NCBI RefSeq assembly: GCF_030369675.1
Contig: NZ_CP128477.1
Location: 682,001 to 746,000 of the forward strand
Reading direction: 5' to 3'
DNA: 64,000 nucleotides
Origin: Peteryoungia algae
GTDB lineage: Bacteria; Pseudomonadota; Alphaproteobacteria; Rhizobiales; Rhizobiaceae
Below the pieces are notes generated by a model that did not search any database, was not told the origin of the DNA, and saw nothing but the letters and a program-made list of their open reading frames with translations. Shown one piece after another: positions 37,310 through 47,082 of the stretch. How positions within the stretch are numbered: position 1 is the stretch's first letter; each line of letters opens with the position of its first letter. The translations under genes and the position numbers were made by a program.

Positions 37310-38446
37310 ATGGCGGAAATCAGGACGGCGATCGGGTTGATGAGCGGCACCTCAATGGATGGCATCGATGTGGCGCTTCTGCGCACCGATGGCGAGACGA
37401 TGGTCGAACAAGGCGCCTTTCTCTCGGTGCCCTACGATCCACCCTTCCGCGACCGCCTGAAGCAGGCGCTCGAAGAGGCCAAGGCAATCACCCGGCGCGA
37501 CGAGCGACCGGGCGACCTCTCACGTATGGAGAGGGACCTGACTCTACGTCATGCGGAAGCGGTTGAACTTTTTCTGAGGCGCGAAAACCTCAACAGCCAT
37601 GCCATCGATTTCATCGGCTTCCACGGCCAGACCGTATTGCATCGGCCAATCGAGGCGCTCACCGTGCAGCTTGGCGACGGGCCGCTTTTGGCAAGCGAGA
37701 CCGGCATCGACGTCGTCTACGACATGCGCGCCAATGACATGGTCCATGGCGGGCAGGGCGCGCCGCTGGTGCCGATTTATCATCAGGCGCTGGCGCACAA
37801 GATCCCGACAGATCAATGGCCCGTCTGTTTCGTCAATATCGGCGGTATCTCCAACCTGACCTTCCTCGACCGTGACGGGACGATCATCGGCTTCGACAGC
37901 GGCCCTGGCAATACGTTGATCGACCAGTGGGTCGAGGCGCATGCCGGCATTCCCTATGATGATGGCGGGCGCATCGCCTCCGAAGGGTCTGTTGTCATGG
38001 CGCTGGCCGAGCGATACCTCGACAATACCTTCTTCACGGCCAAGACCCGGCGCGCGCTCGACCGCAATGATTTTCGTCCGCCGCAGGGCCACGAGGCCGA
38101 GCTTTCAGATGGCGCCCGCACGCTCGCCTATGTCTCGGCAGCCGCGATCCTCAAATCTGCAGGCCATCTGCCGGGTTTTCCGAAGACCTTCGTGATCTGC
38201 GGCGGCGGCAGGCTCAATCGCACCATCATGGGTGATCTGCTGCGTCTCGCCGGCGAACGAGGAGCGATGGTGCTGTCCGCCGAGCAGGCGGGGTTCGACG
38301 GTGACGCCATGGAGGCGGAGGCCTGGGCCTATCTCGCCGTGCGTTCCGCAAAGGGGCTCCCGCTCACCTTTCCCGGGACGACGGGCGTGAAGTCGCCCGT
38401 GGGCGGCGGGGTGCTCGCCCGCGCAGCCGGGACGCAGAAGGTCTGA
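37310..38446 (+). CDS. anmK: Anhydro-N-acetylmuramic acid kinase
   Basis: A 378-aa sugar kinase that phosphorylates 1,6-anhydroMurNAc to MurNAc-6-phosphate during murein recycling. Family motifs: [19 protein letters not shown] (residues 6-24), [45 protein letters not shown], and [14 protein letters not shown]. Start 37310 gives the usual N-terminus. The stop lies only 3 bp from the convergent patatin gene's stop. Confidence 0.96.
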   Translation: MAEIRTAIGLMSGTSMDGIDVALLRTDGETMVEQGAFLSVPYDPPFRDRLKQALEEAKAITRRDERPGDLSRMERDLTLRHAEAVELFLRRENLNSHAIDFIGFHGQTVLHRPIEALTVQLGDGPLLASETGIDVVYDMRANDMVHGGQGAPLVPIYHQALAHKIPTDQWPVCFVNIGGISNLTFLDRDGTIIGFDSGPGNTLIDQWVEAHAGIPYDDGGRIASEGSVVMALAERYLDNTFFTAKTRRALDRNDFRPPQGHEAELSDGARTLAYVSAAAILKSAGHLPGFPKTFVICGGGRLNRTIMGDLLRLAGERGAMVLSAEQAGFDGDAMEAEAWAYLAVRSAKGLPLTFPGTTGVKSPVGGGVLARAAGTQKV

Positions 38447-38449
38447 TCG

Positions 38450-39316
38450 TCAGGAGACGGGTGGGGAGGCGAGCCCTTGCTTTGCAAAGACCAGCCCGTC
38501 CCGCAGCCCCACCTCATAGGCGTGCCGGATACCGGCGGCGTCGCCCACGGCAAACTTGCTCACCGGAATGTCCTCGCACGGGCCAACAACGATCCGGTTG
38601 GGGGCCGATGGCGGTTTGCGGCCGTAGCGGGTGGTGAGCAGGAGCGTGTGCCAGCCCTTGTCCTCGACCTCGCGGAGTTTCATCAGCGGCGGATTGTCCA
38701 CCAGTCCGCCGTCGAGATAGGCGCGGCCCCTGACGCGGCCGACCGGCATGAAGGGCGGCACGGAAGACGTGGCCATCAACGCGTCGACGAGTTCGGCGGG
38801 ATAGTCGATGTTGTGCGTCGACACCCAGACGGGGCGCAGTCCCATGCGAGCGCCGGCCCGCGAATGTGCGCCGTCGGTCAGGAGTTTCTCGACCTGGTAG
38901 GCGCCGATCGACCCGATTGCGCCCAGCGCGCCCGGCATCCAGTCGGGCACACCGGACAACTGGATCAACATGGGCGGTGCGGCCTTCAGCGTTTTCAGTT
39001 CCTCGTCGCCGAATTCGCTCGCGAGCAACTGGCGAAAGAGCGATCCGACGACCAGCGGCGATTCCCGCCGTCTGATGGCACGCCAATCCAGGCCGCGAAG
39101 TCCCTTTTCGGCAAAGGCGAAGGCCGATGCACGGATACGGTCCCCGACGCCGGCGAGAAACATGGCGCCGTGATAGGCTCCAGCCGAGACGGAGACGTAG
39201 AAGCGCGGGCTGAGGTTCTGGTGCTCGCTATAGGCCTTCAGAAAGCCGCTCTGCCAGTAGCAGCGGTTTCCACCGCCCGCGAGGCCCACGGCATCAAAGT
39301 TGGGGGGTGAGGTCAC
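38450..39316 (-). CDS. Patatin-like phospholipase family protein
   Basis: A protein of about 288 aa with the patatin oxyanion-hole motif (VGLAGGGNRCYW), nucleophile elbow SVSAGAYHG (first Gly of GxSxG replaced by Ser) and the catalytic Asp motif YLDGGLVDNPP. It probably hydrolyses lipid acyl esters in the cytoplasm or at the membrane. The start is uncertain: GTG 39316 has GGAG about 10 nt upstream; an ATG at 39394 lies inside the neighbouring terminator and is unlikely. Confidence 0.82.
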   Translation of the reverse strand: MTSPPNFDAVGLAGGGNRCYWQSGFLKAYSEHQNLSPRFYVSVSAGAYHGAMFLAGVGDRIRASAFAFAEKGLRGLDWRAIRRRESPLVVGSLFRQLLASEFGDEELKTLKAAPPMLIQLSGVPDWMPGALGAIGSIGAYQVEKLLTDGAHSRAGARMGLRPVWVSTHNIDYPAELVDALMATSSVPPFMPVGRVRGRAYLDGGLVDNPPLMKLREVEDKGWHTLLLTTRYGRKPPSAPNRIVVGPCEDIPVSKFAVGDAAGIRHAYEVGLRDGLVFAKQGLASPPVS

Positions 39317-39393
39317 GGTCGGCAGCACTCCATGAACGCCGCATGCGATACATCGCCAGACAAATTGACCGAGACCGCACGTGTTGAAAACCA

Positions 39394-39420
39394 AATGGCG
39401 CGGAAGTGATCCGCGCCATT
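39394..39420 (-). terminator. Stem-loop after the alpha/beta hydrolase gene
   Basis: AATGGCGCGGA / TCCGCGCCATT, a long perfect stem with a short loop, 19 nt after the hydrolase stop on the minus strand; followed by TTGGTTTTC, a weak T tract. Confidence 0.65.
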
Positions 39421-39438
39421 CGTTTGAGGCTCTTGAAT

Positions 39439-40116
39439 TTACCGGATCCGCTTGGCGGCCGGCTCGGGGACCAGTTCACCGTCGAGGCGGCGGTCAAGAT
39501 AGTCCTCGCATTCGGCCATCAGCGTTTCCACCTGGCCGTTGAAGAAGTGGTTGGCACTCGGTACCGTTTTATGGGTGATCAGAATGCCCTTCTGCGTCTT
39601 GAGCTTGTCGACGAGTCCGAGCACATCCTTTTCCGGCGCAACCTTGTCGCCGTCGCCGTTGATGATCAGGCCGGATGACGGGCAGGGGGCGAGGAAGGAG
39701 AAGTCGTAGATATTGGGCTGCGGCGCGATCGACATGAAGCCTTCGATCTCGGGGCGGCGCATCAGAAGCTGCATGCCGATCCAGGAGCCGAAGGAATAGC
39801 CGGCGACCCAGCAGCTTTTCGAATCCGGATGCAGGCTCTGCACCCAGTCGAGAGCGGAGGCGGCGTCGGAGAGCTCGCCCGCACCATGGTCGAACTCGCC
39901 CTGACTGCGGCCGATGCCGCGGAAGTTGAAGCGAAGCGTCGTGAAGCCCCGCTTCTGGAACATGTAGAACAGCTGGTAGACGATCTGGTTGTTCATCGTT
40001 CCGCCGAATTGCGGATGCGGATGAAGGATGATCGCGATCGGTGCGCTCTTTTCCTTGGAGGGTTGATAACGGCCTTCGAGACGACCCGCGGGGCCGTTGA
40101 AAATCACTTCGGGCAT
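39439..40116 (-). CDS. Alpha/beta hydrolase (COG2945 type)
   Basis: A 225-aa serine hydrolase: oxyanion region AIILHPHPQFGGTMNN, strand LRFNFRGIGRSQGEF, nucleophile motif WVAGYSFGSW, acid region LIINGDGDKVAPEKDV, and His in VPSANHFFNG. The MPEVIFNGPAGRLEGRY start and overall length match a conserved alphaproteobacterial group annotated only as alpha/beta hydrolase; the substrate is unknown. Start ATG 40116. Confidence 0.85.
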   Translation of the reverse strand: MPEVIFNGPAGRLEGRYQPSKEKSAPIAIILHPHPQFGGTMNNQIVYQLFYMFQKRGFTTLRFNFRGIGRSQGEFDHGAGELSDAASALDWVQSLHPDSKSCWVAGYSFGSWIGMQLLMRRPEIEGFMSIAPQPNIYDFSFLAPCPSSGLIINGDGDKVAPEKDVLGLVDKLKTQKGILITHKTVPSANHFFNGQVETLMAECEDYLDRRLDGELVPEPAAKRIR

Positions 40117-40163
40117 AAGGTTCCGGTCCCTGACATTTTTGCGGTTCGTCAACACCAAATCAG

Positions 40164-40220
40164 AAAGCTGACTTGACGAAGTCAGTCAGCTTTTCTAGAA
40201 CGAAGTTTAGAACCGTTCGA
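40164..40220. promoter_or_regulatory. Cluster of inverted repeats between divergent hydrolase and suf desulfurase genes
   Basis: AAAGCTGACT (40164-40173) and AGTCAGCTTT (40184-40193) form a perfect 10-bp inverted repeat with a 10-nt centre; inside it GACTTGACGAAGTC (40170-40183) is itself dyadic. TTCTAGAA (40193-40200) and the near-palindrome TTTAGAACCGTTCGAAA follow. The cluster sits in the 205-bp gap between starts at 40116 (minus) and 40322 (plus), so it is a candidate operator for the SUF operon. The regulator (IscR/RirA type or other) is not identified. Confidence 0.4.
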
Positions 40221-40321
40221 AACTGGATGGCATCGCATCCGGGGTGAAGGTGTCATAAGGCAAGCCCGGCGGAAATTTCAAGGAAAATGCGCCGCCGAAC
40301 GCAGGGGAGACCAAAGCCAGG

Positions 40322-41488
40322 ATGGCTGTTGAGCGCATCTATCTCGACTGGAACGCCACCGCACCCCTTCTGGGCGCAGCGCGCGAGGCCATGCTCGATG
40401 CGCTCGCCATGCCCGGCAACCCCTCTTCCGTGCACGCCGAAGGGCGTGCGGCCCGTGCTGTCATCGAGAAGGCGCGCCGCGATGTGGCCGGCCTTGTGGG
40501 TGCCGAGCCGGCCCATGTGACCTTCACGGCCAGCGCCACCGAAGCCGCAAACCATGTCCTGTCTCCCTTTTACCGCATGGGTAAGTCCCGGGTAGCGGTC
40601 GGCCGGCTCTTTGTCTCGGCGATCGAGCATCCTGCCATTCGCGCCGGCGGGCGTTTCCCGGCGGACCATGTGAGCGAAATTCCAGTCATGCGCTCGGGTG
40701 TGATCGATCTCGAGGCGCTTGCTGCGTCGCTGGCCGTTCATGATCCGGCGGACGGGCTGCCGCTGGTGGCGGTCATGCTGGTCAACAACGAAACCGGCAT
40801 CGTCCAGCCGATCCAGGACGCGGCGGCCATCGTAAAGAAGTTCGGTGGGCTGCTGGTGGTCGATGCCGTACAGGCGGCAGGCCGTATTCCGCTGTCGATA
40901 TCCGAACTCGGCGCCGACTTCCTGATTCTGTCGGCCCACAAGCTCGGCGGTCCCAAAGGCGTTGGTGCGCTGGTGTCGCGAGGCGAGACCTTGATGCCGG
41001 AACCGCTGGTTCGCGGCGGTGGTCAGGAAAAGGGGCACCGGGCCGGGACGGAAAATCTGGCCGCGATCGCCGGCTTCGGTGCTGCGGCACGGGAGATGAC
41101 GGCGGATCTGGTGGAGCGCAATGTAATGATCACCGCGTTGCGTGACCGCGCCGAAACGGGACTGCGTGCGGCCGCTCCGGACGCTGTCATCTATGGTGAC
41201 GGCAGCAAGCGGGTCGGCAATACCAGCTTCTTCCATCTGCCGGGGCTCAAGGCGGAAACCGGACAGATTGCCTTCGACCTTGAAGGTGTTGCTCTGTCGG
41301 CCGGAGCTGCATGCTCGTCCGGTAAGGTCGGCGCGAGCCATGTGCTGACCGCAATGGGCGAAGATGCCGCGACAGGTGCACTGCGCCTGTCGATCGGGCC
41401 GTCGACGACGGAGGCGGAAATCGACCGCTTCGTCTTGACCTTTGCCAAGATCGCGGCACGACGAAAATTGGCGGGAAAGGCCGCCTGA
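40322..41488 (+). CDS. Cysteine desulfurase, NifS/IscS-like
   Basis: A 388-aa class V aminotransferase-fold PLP enzyme. It takes sulfur from cysteine: PLP lysine K207 in SAHKLGGPKG, active-site cysteine C331 in GAACSSGKVG (group I type loop), and N-terminal IYLDWNATAPL. It heads the SUF operon, with a second desulfurase (SufS, group II) at 45225, an arrangement seen in rhizobia. A moderate gap (141 bp) separates it from sufB. Confidence 0.92.
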   Translation: MAVERIYLDWNATAPLLGAAREAMLDALAMPGNPSSVHAEGRAARAVIEKARRDVAGLVGAEPAHVTFTASATEAANHVLSPFYRMGKSRVAVGRLFVSAIEHPAIRAGGRFPADHVSEIPVMRSGVIDLEALAASLAVHDPADGLPLVAVMLVNNETGIVQPIQDAAAIVKKFGGLLVVDAVQAAGRIPLSISELGADFLILSAHKLGGPKGVGALVSRGETLMPEPLVRGGGQEKGHRAGTENLAAIAGFGAAAREMTADLVERNVMITALRDRAETGLRAAAPDAVIYGDGSKRVGNTSFFHLPGLKAETGQIAFDLEGVALSAGAACSSGKVGASHVLTAMGEDAATGALRLSIGPSTTEAEIDRFVLTFAKIAARRKLAGKAA

Positions 41489-41629
41489 GGCGGTAAAAAT
41501 ACGCGCCGACCATCGTTTTTCCCTTGCCAAGAGGGGTGAAAAGATGGCTCGGGAACCTTAAGTATGGCGGATCACCGCCCAACGTTAACAAGCTGCCGGA
41601 ATTTGGCCCGGCAAGATTGGAGAACGACC

Positions 41630-43099
41630 ATGGCTGCTGTGCAGGAAACGATCGATCAGGTCCGCCTTATCGACGTCGACCAGTACAAGTACGGTTTTGA
41701 AACCACGATCGAAGTCGACAAGGCCCCGAAGGGCCTGTCGGAAGACATCGTTCGCTTCATTTCGGCAAAAAAGAACGAGCCCGAATGGATGCTCGAATGG
41801 CGCCTCGACGCCTACAGGCGCTGGCTGACAATGGTCGAGCCCACCTGGGCTCGCGTCGACTATCCGAAGATCGACTTCAACGACATCTATTACTATGCGG
41901 CACCGAAGACGGCTGCCGGTCCGAAGTCGATCGACGACGTCGATCCGGAACTTCTGAAGGTCTATGAGAAGCTCGGAATTCCCCTGCGCGAGCAGGAAAT
42001 GCTGGCTGGCGTCCAGACCTCGAAGATCGCCGTCGATGCCGTCTTCGATTCCGTCTCGGTCGTGACGACCTTCAAGGCCGAATTGATGAAGGCTGGCGTG
42101 ATCTTCATGTCGATTTCGGAAGCGATCCGCGAATACCCGGATCTGGTGAAGAAATATCTCGGCTCGGTCGTCCCTGTCACCGACAACTATTATGCGACGC
42201 TGAACTGCGCGGTCTTCACGGACGGATCCTTCGTCTACATCCCGAAGGGCGTTCGCTGCCCGATGGAACTGTCGACCTATTTCCGCATCAACGAGAAGAA
42301 CACCGGCCAGTTCGAGCGTACGCTGATCGTCGCCGAAGAAGGGGCCTATGTCTCCTATCTCGAAGGCTGCACAGCACCCCAGCGCGACGAGAACCAGCTG
42401 CATGCAGCCGTGGTCGAACTCGTTGCCATGGACGACGCCGAGATCAAGTATTCGACCGTTCAGAACTGGTATCCGGGCGACAAGGACGGCAAGGGCGGCA
42501 TCTATAACTTCGTTACCAAGCGTGGCGATTGCCGTGGCGACCGCTCCAAGATCTCCTGGACCCAGGTCGAGACCGGCTCTGCGATCACCTGGAAATACCC
42601 GTCCTGCATCCTGCGCGGCGACGACAGCCAGGGCGAGTTCTACTCGATCGCCGTCTCCAACGGCCACCAGCAGGTCGATAGCGGCACCAAGATGATCCAT
42701 CTCGGCAAGAACACCAAGAGCCGGATCATCTCTAAGGGCATCTCGGCCGGCGTGTCGCAGAACACCTATCGTGGCCAGGTCTCGATGCACCGCAAGGCGG
42801 AAAATGCCCGCAATTTCACCAATTGCGATTCGCTCCTGATCGGTGACACCTGCGGCGCGCATACCGTGCCCTACATCGAGGTGAAGAACTCGACGGCCAA
42901 GGTGGAGCACGAGGCGACGACCTCGAAGATCTCCGAGGACCAGAAGTTTTACGCCATGCAGCGCGGCATCCCGGAAGAAGAGGCAATCGCGCTCATCGTC
43001 AACGGCTTCGTCCGCGACGTCATCCAGCAGCTGCCGATGGAATTTGCGGTTGAAGCACAGAAGCTGATCAACATCTCGCTCGAGGGTTCGGTCGGCTGA
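41630..43099 (+). CDS. sufB: Fe-S cluster assembly scaffold SufB
   Basis: A 489-aa beta-helix scaffold protein. Family blocks: [23 protein letters not shown], the long conserved [76 protein letters not shown], and the C-terminal [25 protein letters not shown]. SufB with SufC and SufD forms the complex on which clusters are built. GGAGAAC precedes ATG 41630. Confidence 0.97.
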   Translation: MAAVQETIDQVRLIDVDQYKYGFETTIEVDKAPKGLSEDIVRFISAKKNEPEWMLEWRLDAYRRWLTMVEPTWARVDYPKIDFNDIYYYAAPKTAAGPKSIDDVDPELLKVYEKLGIPLREQEMLAGVQTSKIAVDAVFDSVSVVTTFKAELMKAGVIFMSISEAIREYPDLVKKYLGSVVPVTDNYYATLNCAVFTDGSFVYIPKGVRCPMELSTYFRINEKNTGQFERTLIVAEEGAYVSYLEGCTAPQRDENQLHAAVVELVAMDDAEIKYSTVQNWYPGDKDGKGGIYNFVTKRGDCRGDRSKISWTQVETGSAITWKYPSCILRGDDSQGEFYSIAVSNGHQQVDSGTKMIHLGKNTKSRIISKGISAGVSQNTYRGQVSMHRKAENARNFTNCDSLLIGDTCGAHTVPYIEVKNSTAKVEHEATTSKISEDQKFYAMQRGIPEEEAIALIVNGFVRDVIQQLPMEFAVEAQKLINISLEGSVG

Positions 43100-43168
43100 G
43101 GTCGACCACCCGCTCACTTATTTCGCTGCGCCTGGCGCGTGACCCCATTCGTCCGAAAGGATTTGTCC

Positions 43169-43924
43169 ATGCTTGAAATTCGCAATCTCCATGCCCGCAT
43201 CGCCGAAGACGGCACCGAAATCATCAAGGGCCTTAATCTCACCGTGAAGGCCGGCGAAGTCGCTGCCATCATGGGCCCGAACGGCTCCGGCAAGTCGACG
43301 CTGTCCTACATCCTCGCAGGCCGCGAAGACTATGAAGTCACCGAAGGCGATATCCTTTACAACGGCGAGAGCATTCTGGAACTTGACCCGGCCGAGCGCG
43401 CCGCCAAGGGCATTTTCCTTGCCTTCCAGTATCCGGTAGAAATCCCGGGCGTTGCCACCATGCAGTTCCTGAAGGTCGCGATGAATTCGCAGCGCAAGGC
43501 GCGTGGCGAGGACGAATTGACGACGCCGGAGTTCATCCGTCGCGTCAAGGAAGCCGCTGGCGAACTGAAGATCAACCCTGACATGCTGAAGCGTCCGCTC
43601 AATGTCGGCTTCTCCGGTGGCGAGAAGAAGCGCGCCGAAATCCTGCAGATGGCGCTGCTCGAGCCGAAGCTGTGCATCCTCGACGAAACCGATTCCGGCC
43701 TCGACATCGACGCCCTGAAGATTGTTGCCGATGGCGTCAACGCGCTGAAGCGTCCCGATCGTGCGACCGTCGTCATCACCCACTACCAGCGCCTGCTCGA
43801 TTACATCGTGCCCGATAGCGTGCATGTTCTCTACCAGGGCCAGATCATCAAGTCGGGCGACAAGAGCCTGGCGCTGGAACTCGAAGCCAACGGCTATGCC
43901 GACATCACCGGTCAGGCAGCCTAA
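43169..43924 (+). CDS. sufC: Fe-S assembly ATPase SufC
   Basis: A 251-aa soluble ABC-type ATPase: Walker A GPNGSGKST (36-44), signature FSGGEKKRAEILQMALLEP, Walker B LCILDETDSGLD, and H-loop VVITHYQRLLDY. No membrane segments. It powers conformational change of SufBCD. It lies between sufB and sufD. Confidence 0.97.
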   Translation: MLEIRNLHARIAEDGTEIIKGLNLTVKAGEVAAIMGPNGSGKSTLSYILAGREDYEVTEGDILYNGESILELDPAERAAKGIFLAFQYPVEIPGVATMQFLKVAMNSQRKARGEDELTTPEFIRRVKEAAGELKINPDMLKRPLNVGFSGGEKKRAEILQMALLEPKLCILDETDSGLDIDALKIVADGVNALKRPDRATVVITHYQRLLDYIVPDSVHVLYQGQIIKSGDKSLALELEANGYADITGQAA

Positions 43925-43954
43925 GCGGTTTCAAGTTTTAAAGGAGTTGCAACG

Positions 43955-45232
43955 ATGACATTGCAAGCGGCCAACCGGCTCACCGTAGCCGAGACCCAGA
44001 TCATCGACGCCTATAACAACCAGATCGGCAGCCTCCCCGGGGATGGCGCCGTTGTTCTGAAGCGCGACGGTCTGTTCGACGCGCTGAAGCGTCAAGGTCT
44101 GCCGACGCGCCGCGTCGAGACCTTCCACTACACGGATCTGAAGGCGCTTCTGCGTGCGCTTCCGGCCGAAGAGCTGCAGAGCATTGCCAAGGCGGTCAAA
44201 CCGCTGGTGGCGGGCGCAACCGTGCTCAACATCCTGCAGGGCGTTGCCCAGACGCCGGCATCCTTGCCGGAGGGGGTGAGCGTTTCGCTTTATCGCGACG
44301 CTCTGTCGAATGGTGCTGCGGCCGCGGGTCTGACCGCCTTCAACAGCGACGACACGATCGGTCGCCTCAACGGCGCCTTCGTGCGTGACGGTTTCACGCT
44401 CGATGTGGCCGACAACGCCGACGTCGAAGGCCCGATCGAGCTGCAATCGGTGCATGCCGCCGGCCAGTTGCACCTGCGCTTCCCGGCGACCTTCGGCAAG
44501 GGTTCGAAGGCAACCGTCATCGAGCGGCATGTCGGCCAGAGCGGTTCGGCAGCACTTGCCTCCGTTGTCGCGGATCTGAAGCTTGGCGAAGGTGCCGAGA
44601 TCACCTGGATCATCCTCCAGGGTGAGGGCGATGCCGATACCCATCTTGGTCAGATCCGCGTCGAACTGGGCACCGATGCCAGGTTCCGCCTCTTCGTCAT
44701 CAATGCCGGTGGCAAGCTGGTGCGCCAGGAAATTCACGTGAAGACGGTTGGCGAAGGCTGTGACTTCATGCTACGCGGCGTCAACCTGCTCGGCGGCGAC
44801 ACGCATACGGACGTCACCATGACTCTCGGCCACGACGTGCCGAACACGACATCGACGGAAATCATCCGCAATGTGGTGTTCGACCGGGCCAAGGGTGTCT
44901 TCCAGGGCATGATCAGGGTCGCCCCGGATGCCCAGAAGACCGATGCCCGCATGGCCTGCAACACATTGCTCATGTCGGATGATTGCGAATTCTCGGTCAA
45001 GCCGGAGCTCGAAATCTTTGCCGACGACGTCCAGTGTGCGCATGGCGCGACGGTCGCCGACATCCACAAGAGCCATCTTTATTACCTGATGTCGCGCGGC
45101 ATTCCGGAAAAGAAGGCGCGGGCGCTGCTGATCAACGGCTTCGTCGCCGAAATCGTCGAGGAGCTCGAAAACGAGCCGCTCGTCGAAGCGCTGGAAGAGA
45201 TCATCACCGACTGGCTGGAGCATCATGGCTGA
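43955..45232 (+). CDS. sufD: Fe-S cluster assembly protein SufD
   Basis: A 425-aa paralogue of SufB with the shared C-terminal beta-helix block (DARMACNTLLMSDDCEFSVKPELEIFADDVQCAHGATVADI) and terminal YYLMSRGIPEKKARALLINGFVAEIVEEL. The N-terminal half is diverged, as normal for SufD. AAGGAG upstream of ATG 43955. It overlaps sufS by 8 bp. Confidence 0.96.
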   Translation: MTLQAANRLTVAETQIIDAYNNQIGSLPGDGAVVLKRDGLFDALKRQGLPTRRVETFHYTDLKALLRALPAEELQSIAKAVKPLVAGATVLNILQGVAQTPASLPEGVSVSLYRDALSNGAAAAGLTAFNSDDTIGRLNGAFVRDGFTLDVADNADVEGPIELQSVHAAGQLHLRFPATFGKGSKATVIERHVGQSGSAALASVVADLKLGEGAEITWIILQGEGDADTHLGQIRVELGTDARFRLFVINAGGKLVRQEIHVKTVGEGCDFMLRGVNLLGGDTHTDVTMTLGHDVPNTTSTEIIRNVVFDRAKGVFQGMIRVAPDAQKTDARMACNTLLMSDDCEFSVKPELEIFADDVQCAHGATVADIHKSHLYYLMSRGIPEKKARALLINGFVAEIVEELENEPLVEALEEIITDWLEHHG

Positions 45233-46469
45233 CACGATCGCGGCACGCACAGGTTACGACGTTGAAGCCGTCAGGCGGGATTTCCCGATCCTGTCGCGCG
45301 AGGTCTATGGCAAGCCGCTGGTCTACCTCGACAATGCGGCTTCTTCGCAAAAGCCGCAGAGTGTGATCGACGCGGTGTCGCATGCCTATTCTCACGAATA
45401 TGCGAATGTGCATCGTGGCCTGCATTTCCTGTCCAATGCCGCGACCGATGCCTATGAAGCGGCACGCGAAAAGGTGCGCCGATTCCTGAATGCTCCGTCG
45501 ATCGACGAGGTGATCTTCACCAAGTCCTCGACGGAAGCGATCAACACGGTCGCCTATGGCTGGGGCATGAAACATATCGGCGAGGGCGACGAGATCGTCC
45601 TGTCGATCATGGAGCACCACTCCAACATCGTGCCCTGGCATTTTCTGAGGGAACGCAAGGGTGCCAAGCTCGTCTGGGCACCGGTGACCGATGACGGCGC
45701 TTTCGACATGGAAGCTTTCGAAAACTGCCTCACCGAGCGCACCAAGCTGATCGCCATCACCCACATGTCGAACGCGCTCGGCACCGTCGTGCCGATCAGG
45801 GAAGTCTGCCGCATTGCCCGCGAGCGTGGTATCGCCGTGCTGGTCGATGGCTCGCAGGGCGCCGTCCACATGCCGGTCGACGTCCAGGATCTCGGCTGTG
45901 ACTGGTATGCCGTCACGGGCCACAAGCTCTATGGCCCCTCGGGCATCGGCGTGCTCTGGGGCAGGATGGACCGTTTGAAGGATATGGACCCCTTCATGGG
46001 CGGCGGCGAGATGATCATCGAGGTTGCCGAGGACTATGTCACCTATAACGAGCCGCCGCATCGCTTCGAGGCCGGCACGCCGCCGATCGTCCAGGCGATC
46101 GGTTTGGGTTATGCGCTCGACTACATGGAGAGCCTCGGTCGCGAGGCGATCGCCGCCCACGAGGAGAGCCTGCGCGCCTATGCGCATGAACGGCTGTCGG
46201 CGATCAATTCGCTGAGGATCATTGGAAATGCGCCGGGCAAGGGAGCGATCTTCTCCTTCGAACTTGGCGGCATTCACGCCCATGACGTGTCCACCATGAT
46301 CGACCGTCGCGGTGTCGCGGTCCGTGCGGGCACGCATTGTGCCCAGCCGCTGCTTGCTCGCTTCGGCGTGACGTCCACTTGCCGCGCTTCGTTCGGCCTT
46401 TACAATACCCGCGAAGAAGTCGATGCGCTGGCCGACGCGCTCGATTATGCGCGCAGCTTCTTTGCCTGA
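45225..46469 (+). CDS. sufS: Cysteine desulfurase SufS
   Basis: A 414-aa group II desulfurase: PLP lysine K234 in VTGHKLYGPSGIGVLWG, active-site C372 in RAGTHCAQPLL, and N-terminal VRRDFPILSREVYGKPLVYLDNAASSQKP. The sulfur donor for SufBCD. SufE is not present in this operon, so the partner that accepts persulfide must be encoded elsewhere or not be needed. Confidence 0.97.
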   Translation: MADTIAARTGYDVEAVRRDFPILSREVYGKPLVYLDNAASSQKPQSVIDAVSHAYSHEYANVHRGLHFLSNAATDAYEAAREKVRRFLNAPSIDEVIFTKSSTEAINTVAYGWGMKHIGEGDEIVLSIMEHHSNIVPWHFLRERKGAKLVWAPVTDDGAFDMEAFENCLTERTKLIAITHMSNALGTVVPIREVCRIARERGIAVLVDGSQGAVHMPVDVQDLGCDWYAVTGHKLYGPSGIGVLWGRMDRLKDMDPFMGGGEMIIEVAEDYVTYNEPPHRFEAGTPPIVQAIGLGYALDYMESLGREAIAAHEESLRAYAHERLSAINSLRIIGNAPGKGAIFSFELGGIHAHDVSTMIDRRGVAVRAGTHCAQPLLARFGVTSTCRASFGLYNTREEVDALADALDYARSFFA

Positions 46470-46480
46470 GGAAAGATGCC

Positions 46481-46855
46481 ATGACAGAGATTGAAACCAA
46501 GCCGGATGTCCGCGAAGGCATTATTCACACCGCCATTCCGCCGGAAGAAGTGGCGCGCCTGTCGGACGACATCGTTGCGGCGCTGAAGACGGTCTATGAC
46601 CCGGAAATTCCCTCCGATATCTTCGAACTCGGTCTGATCTACAAGATCGACATCGAGGACGACCGCACGGTGAAGATCGTGATGACGCTGACGGCACCGG
46701 GTTGCCCAGTCGCCGGCGAGATGCCGGGCTGGGTCGAAAATGCGGTTGGGGCGGTCGAGGGCGTTGCAGGCGTCGAGGTGGAGATGAGCTTCGATCCGCC
46801 GTGGACCCCGGACCGCATGTCCGAAGAGGCGCAGGTCGCCGTCGGCTGGTACTGA
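46481..46855 (+). CDS. sufT: SUF system Fe-S assembly protein SufT-type (MIP18/DUF59)
   Basis: A 124-aa protein of the DUF59/MIP18 family: ALKTVYDPEIPSDIFELGLIYKIDI, MTLTAPGCPVAGEMPGWVENAV (conserved Cys in TAPGCP) and the C-terminal SFDPPWTPDRMSEEAQ. Such proteins help maturation or delivery of Fe-S clusters. It starts 11 nt after sufS and is followed by a terminator, marking the end of the main operon. Confidence 0.9.
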   Translation: MTEIETKPDVREGIIHTAIPPEEVARLSDDIVAALKTVYDPEIPSDIFELGLIYKIDIEDDRTVKIVMTLTAPGCPVAGEMPGWVENAVGAVEGVAGVEVEMSFDPPWTPDRMSEEAQVAVGWY

Positions 46856-46874
46856 GAGAATTCGGCAATGAACG

Positions 46875-46900
46875 AACGGCCCGCCTCGCGTGGGCCGTTT
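46875..46900 (+). terminator. Terminator at the end of the main suf operon
   Basis: AACGGCCCGC / GTGGGCCGTTT stem-loop with T-rich end, 20 nt after the sufT stop; separates it from sufA. Confidence 0.75.
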
Positions 46901-47082
46901 CGCGTTCGGCTTGCCTGATGGTCAAACGGTGTGACAGGTATGCAAGCATCGCAATGGCCTCGAGCAGAGCGGTTTGATCGGCTCGCAAAGCGCTGGCGCT
47001 ATTGAACGACCGGGGCGTGTCCCTTACATTGAGTGACAGAAACGCCGGACCTTGAACCCGGTCGTTGTTGGAGACTGTGCCG

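Noticed and set aside
40198..40213. Possible LexA site (GAAC repeat) upstream of the desulfurase gene
   Set aside because: Alphaproteobacterial LexA sites need GTTC-N7-GTTC. Here the two GAAC copies are separated by 8 nt, and the nearby genes are not SOS genes.
41585..43117. Open frame of 510 codons on the minus strand opposite sufB
   Set aside because: SufB is complete on the plus strand; the opposite frame has no family signature.
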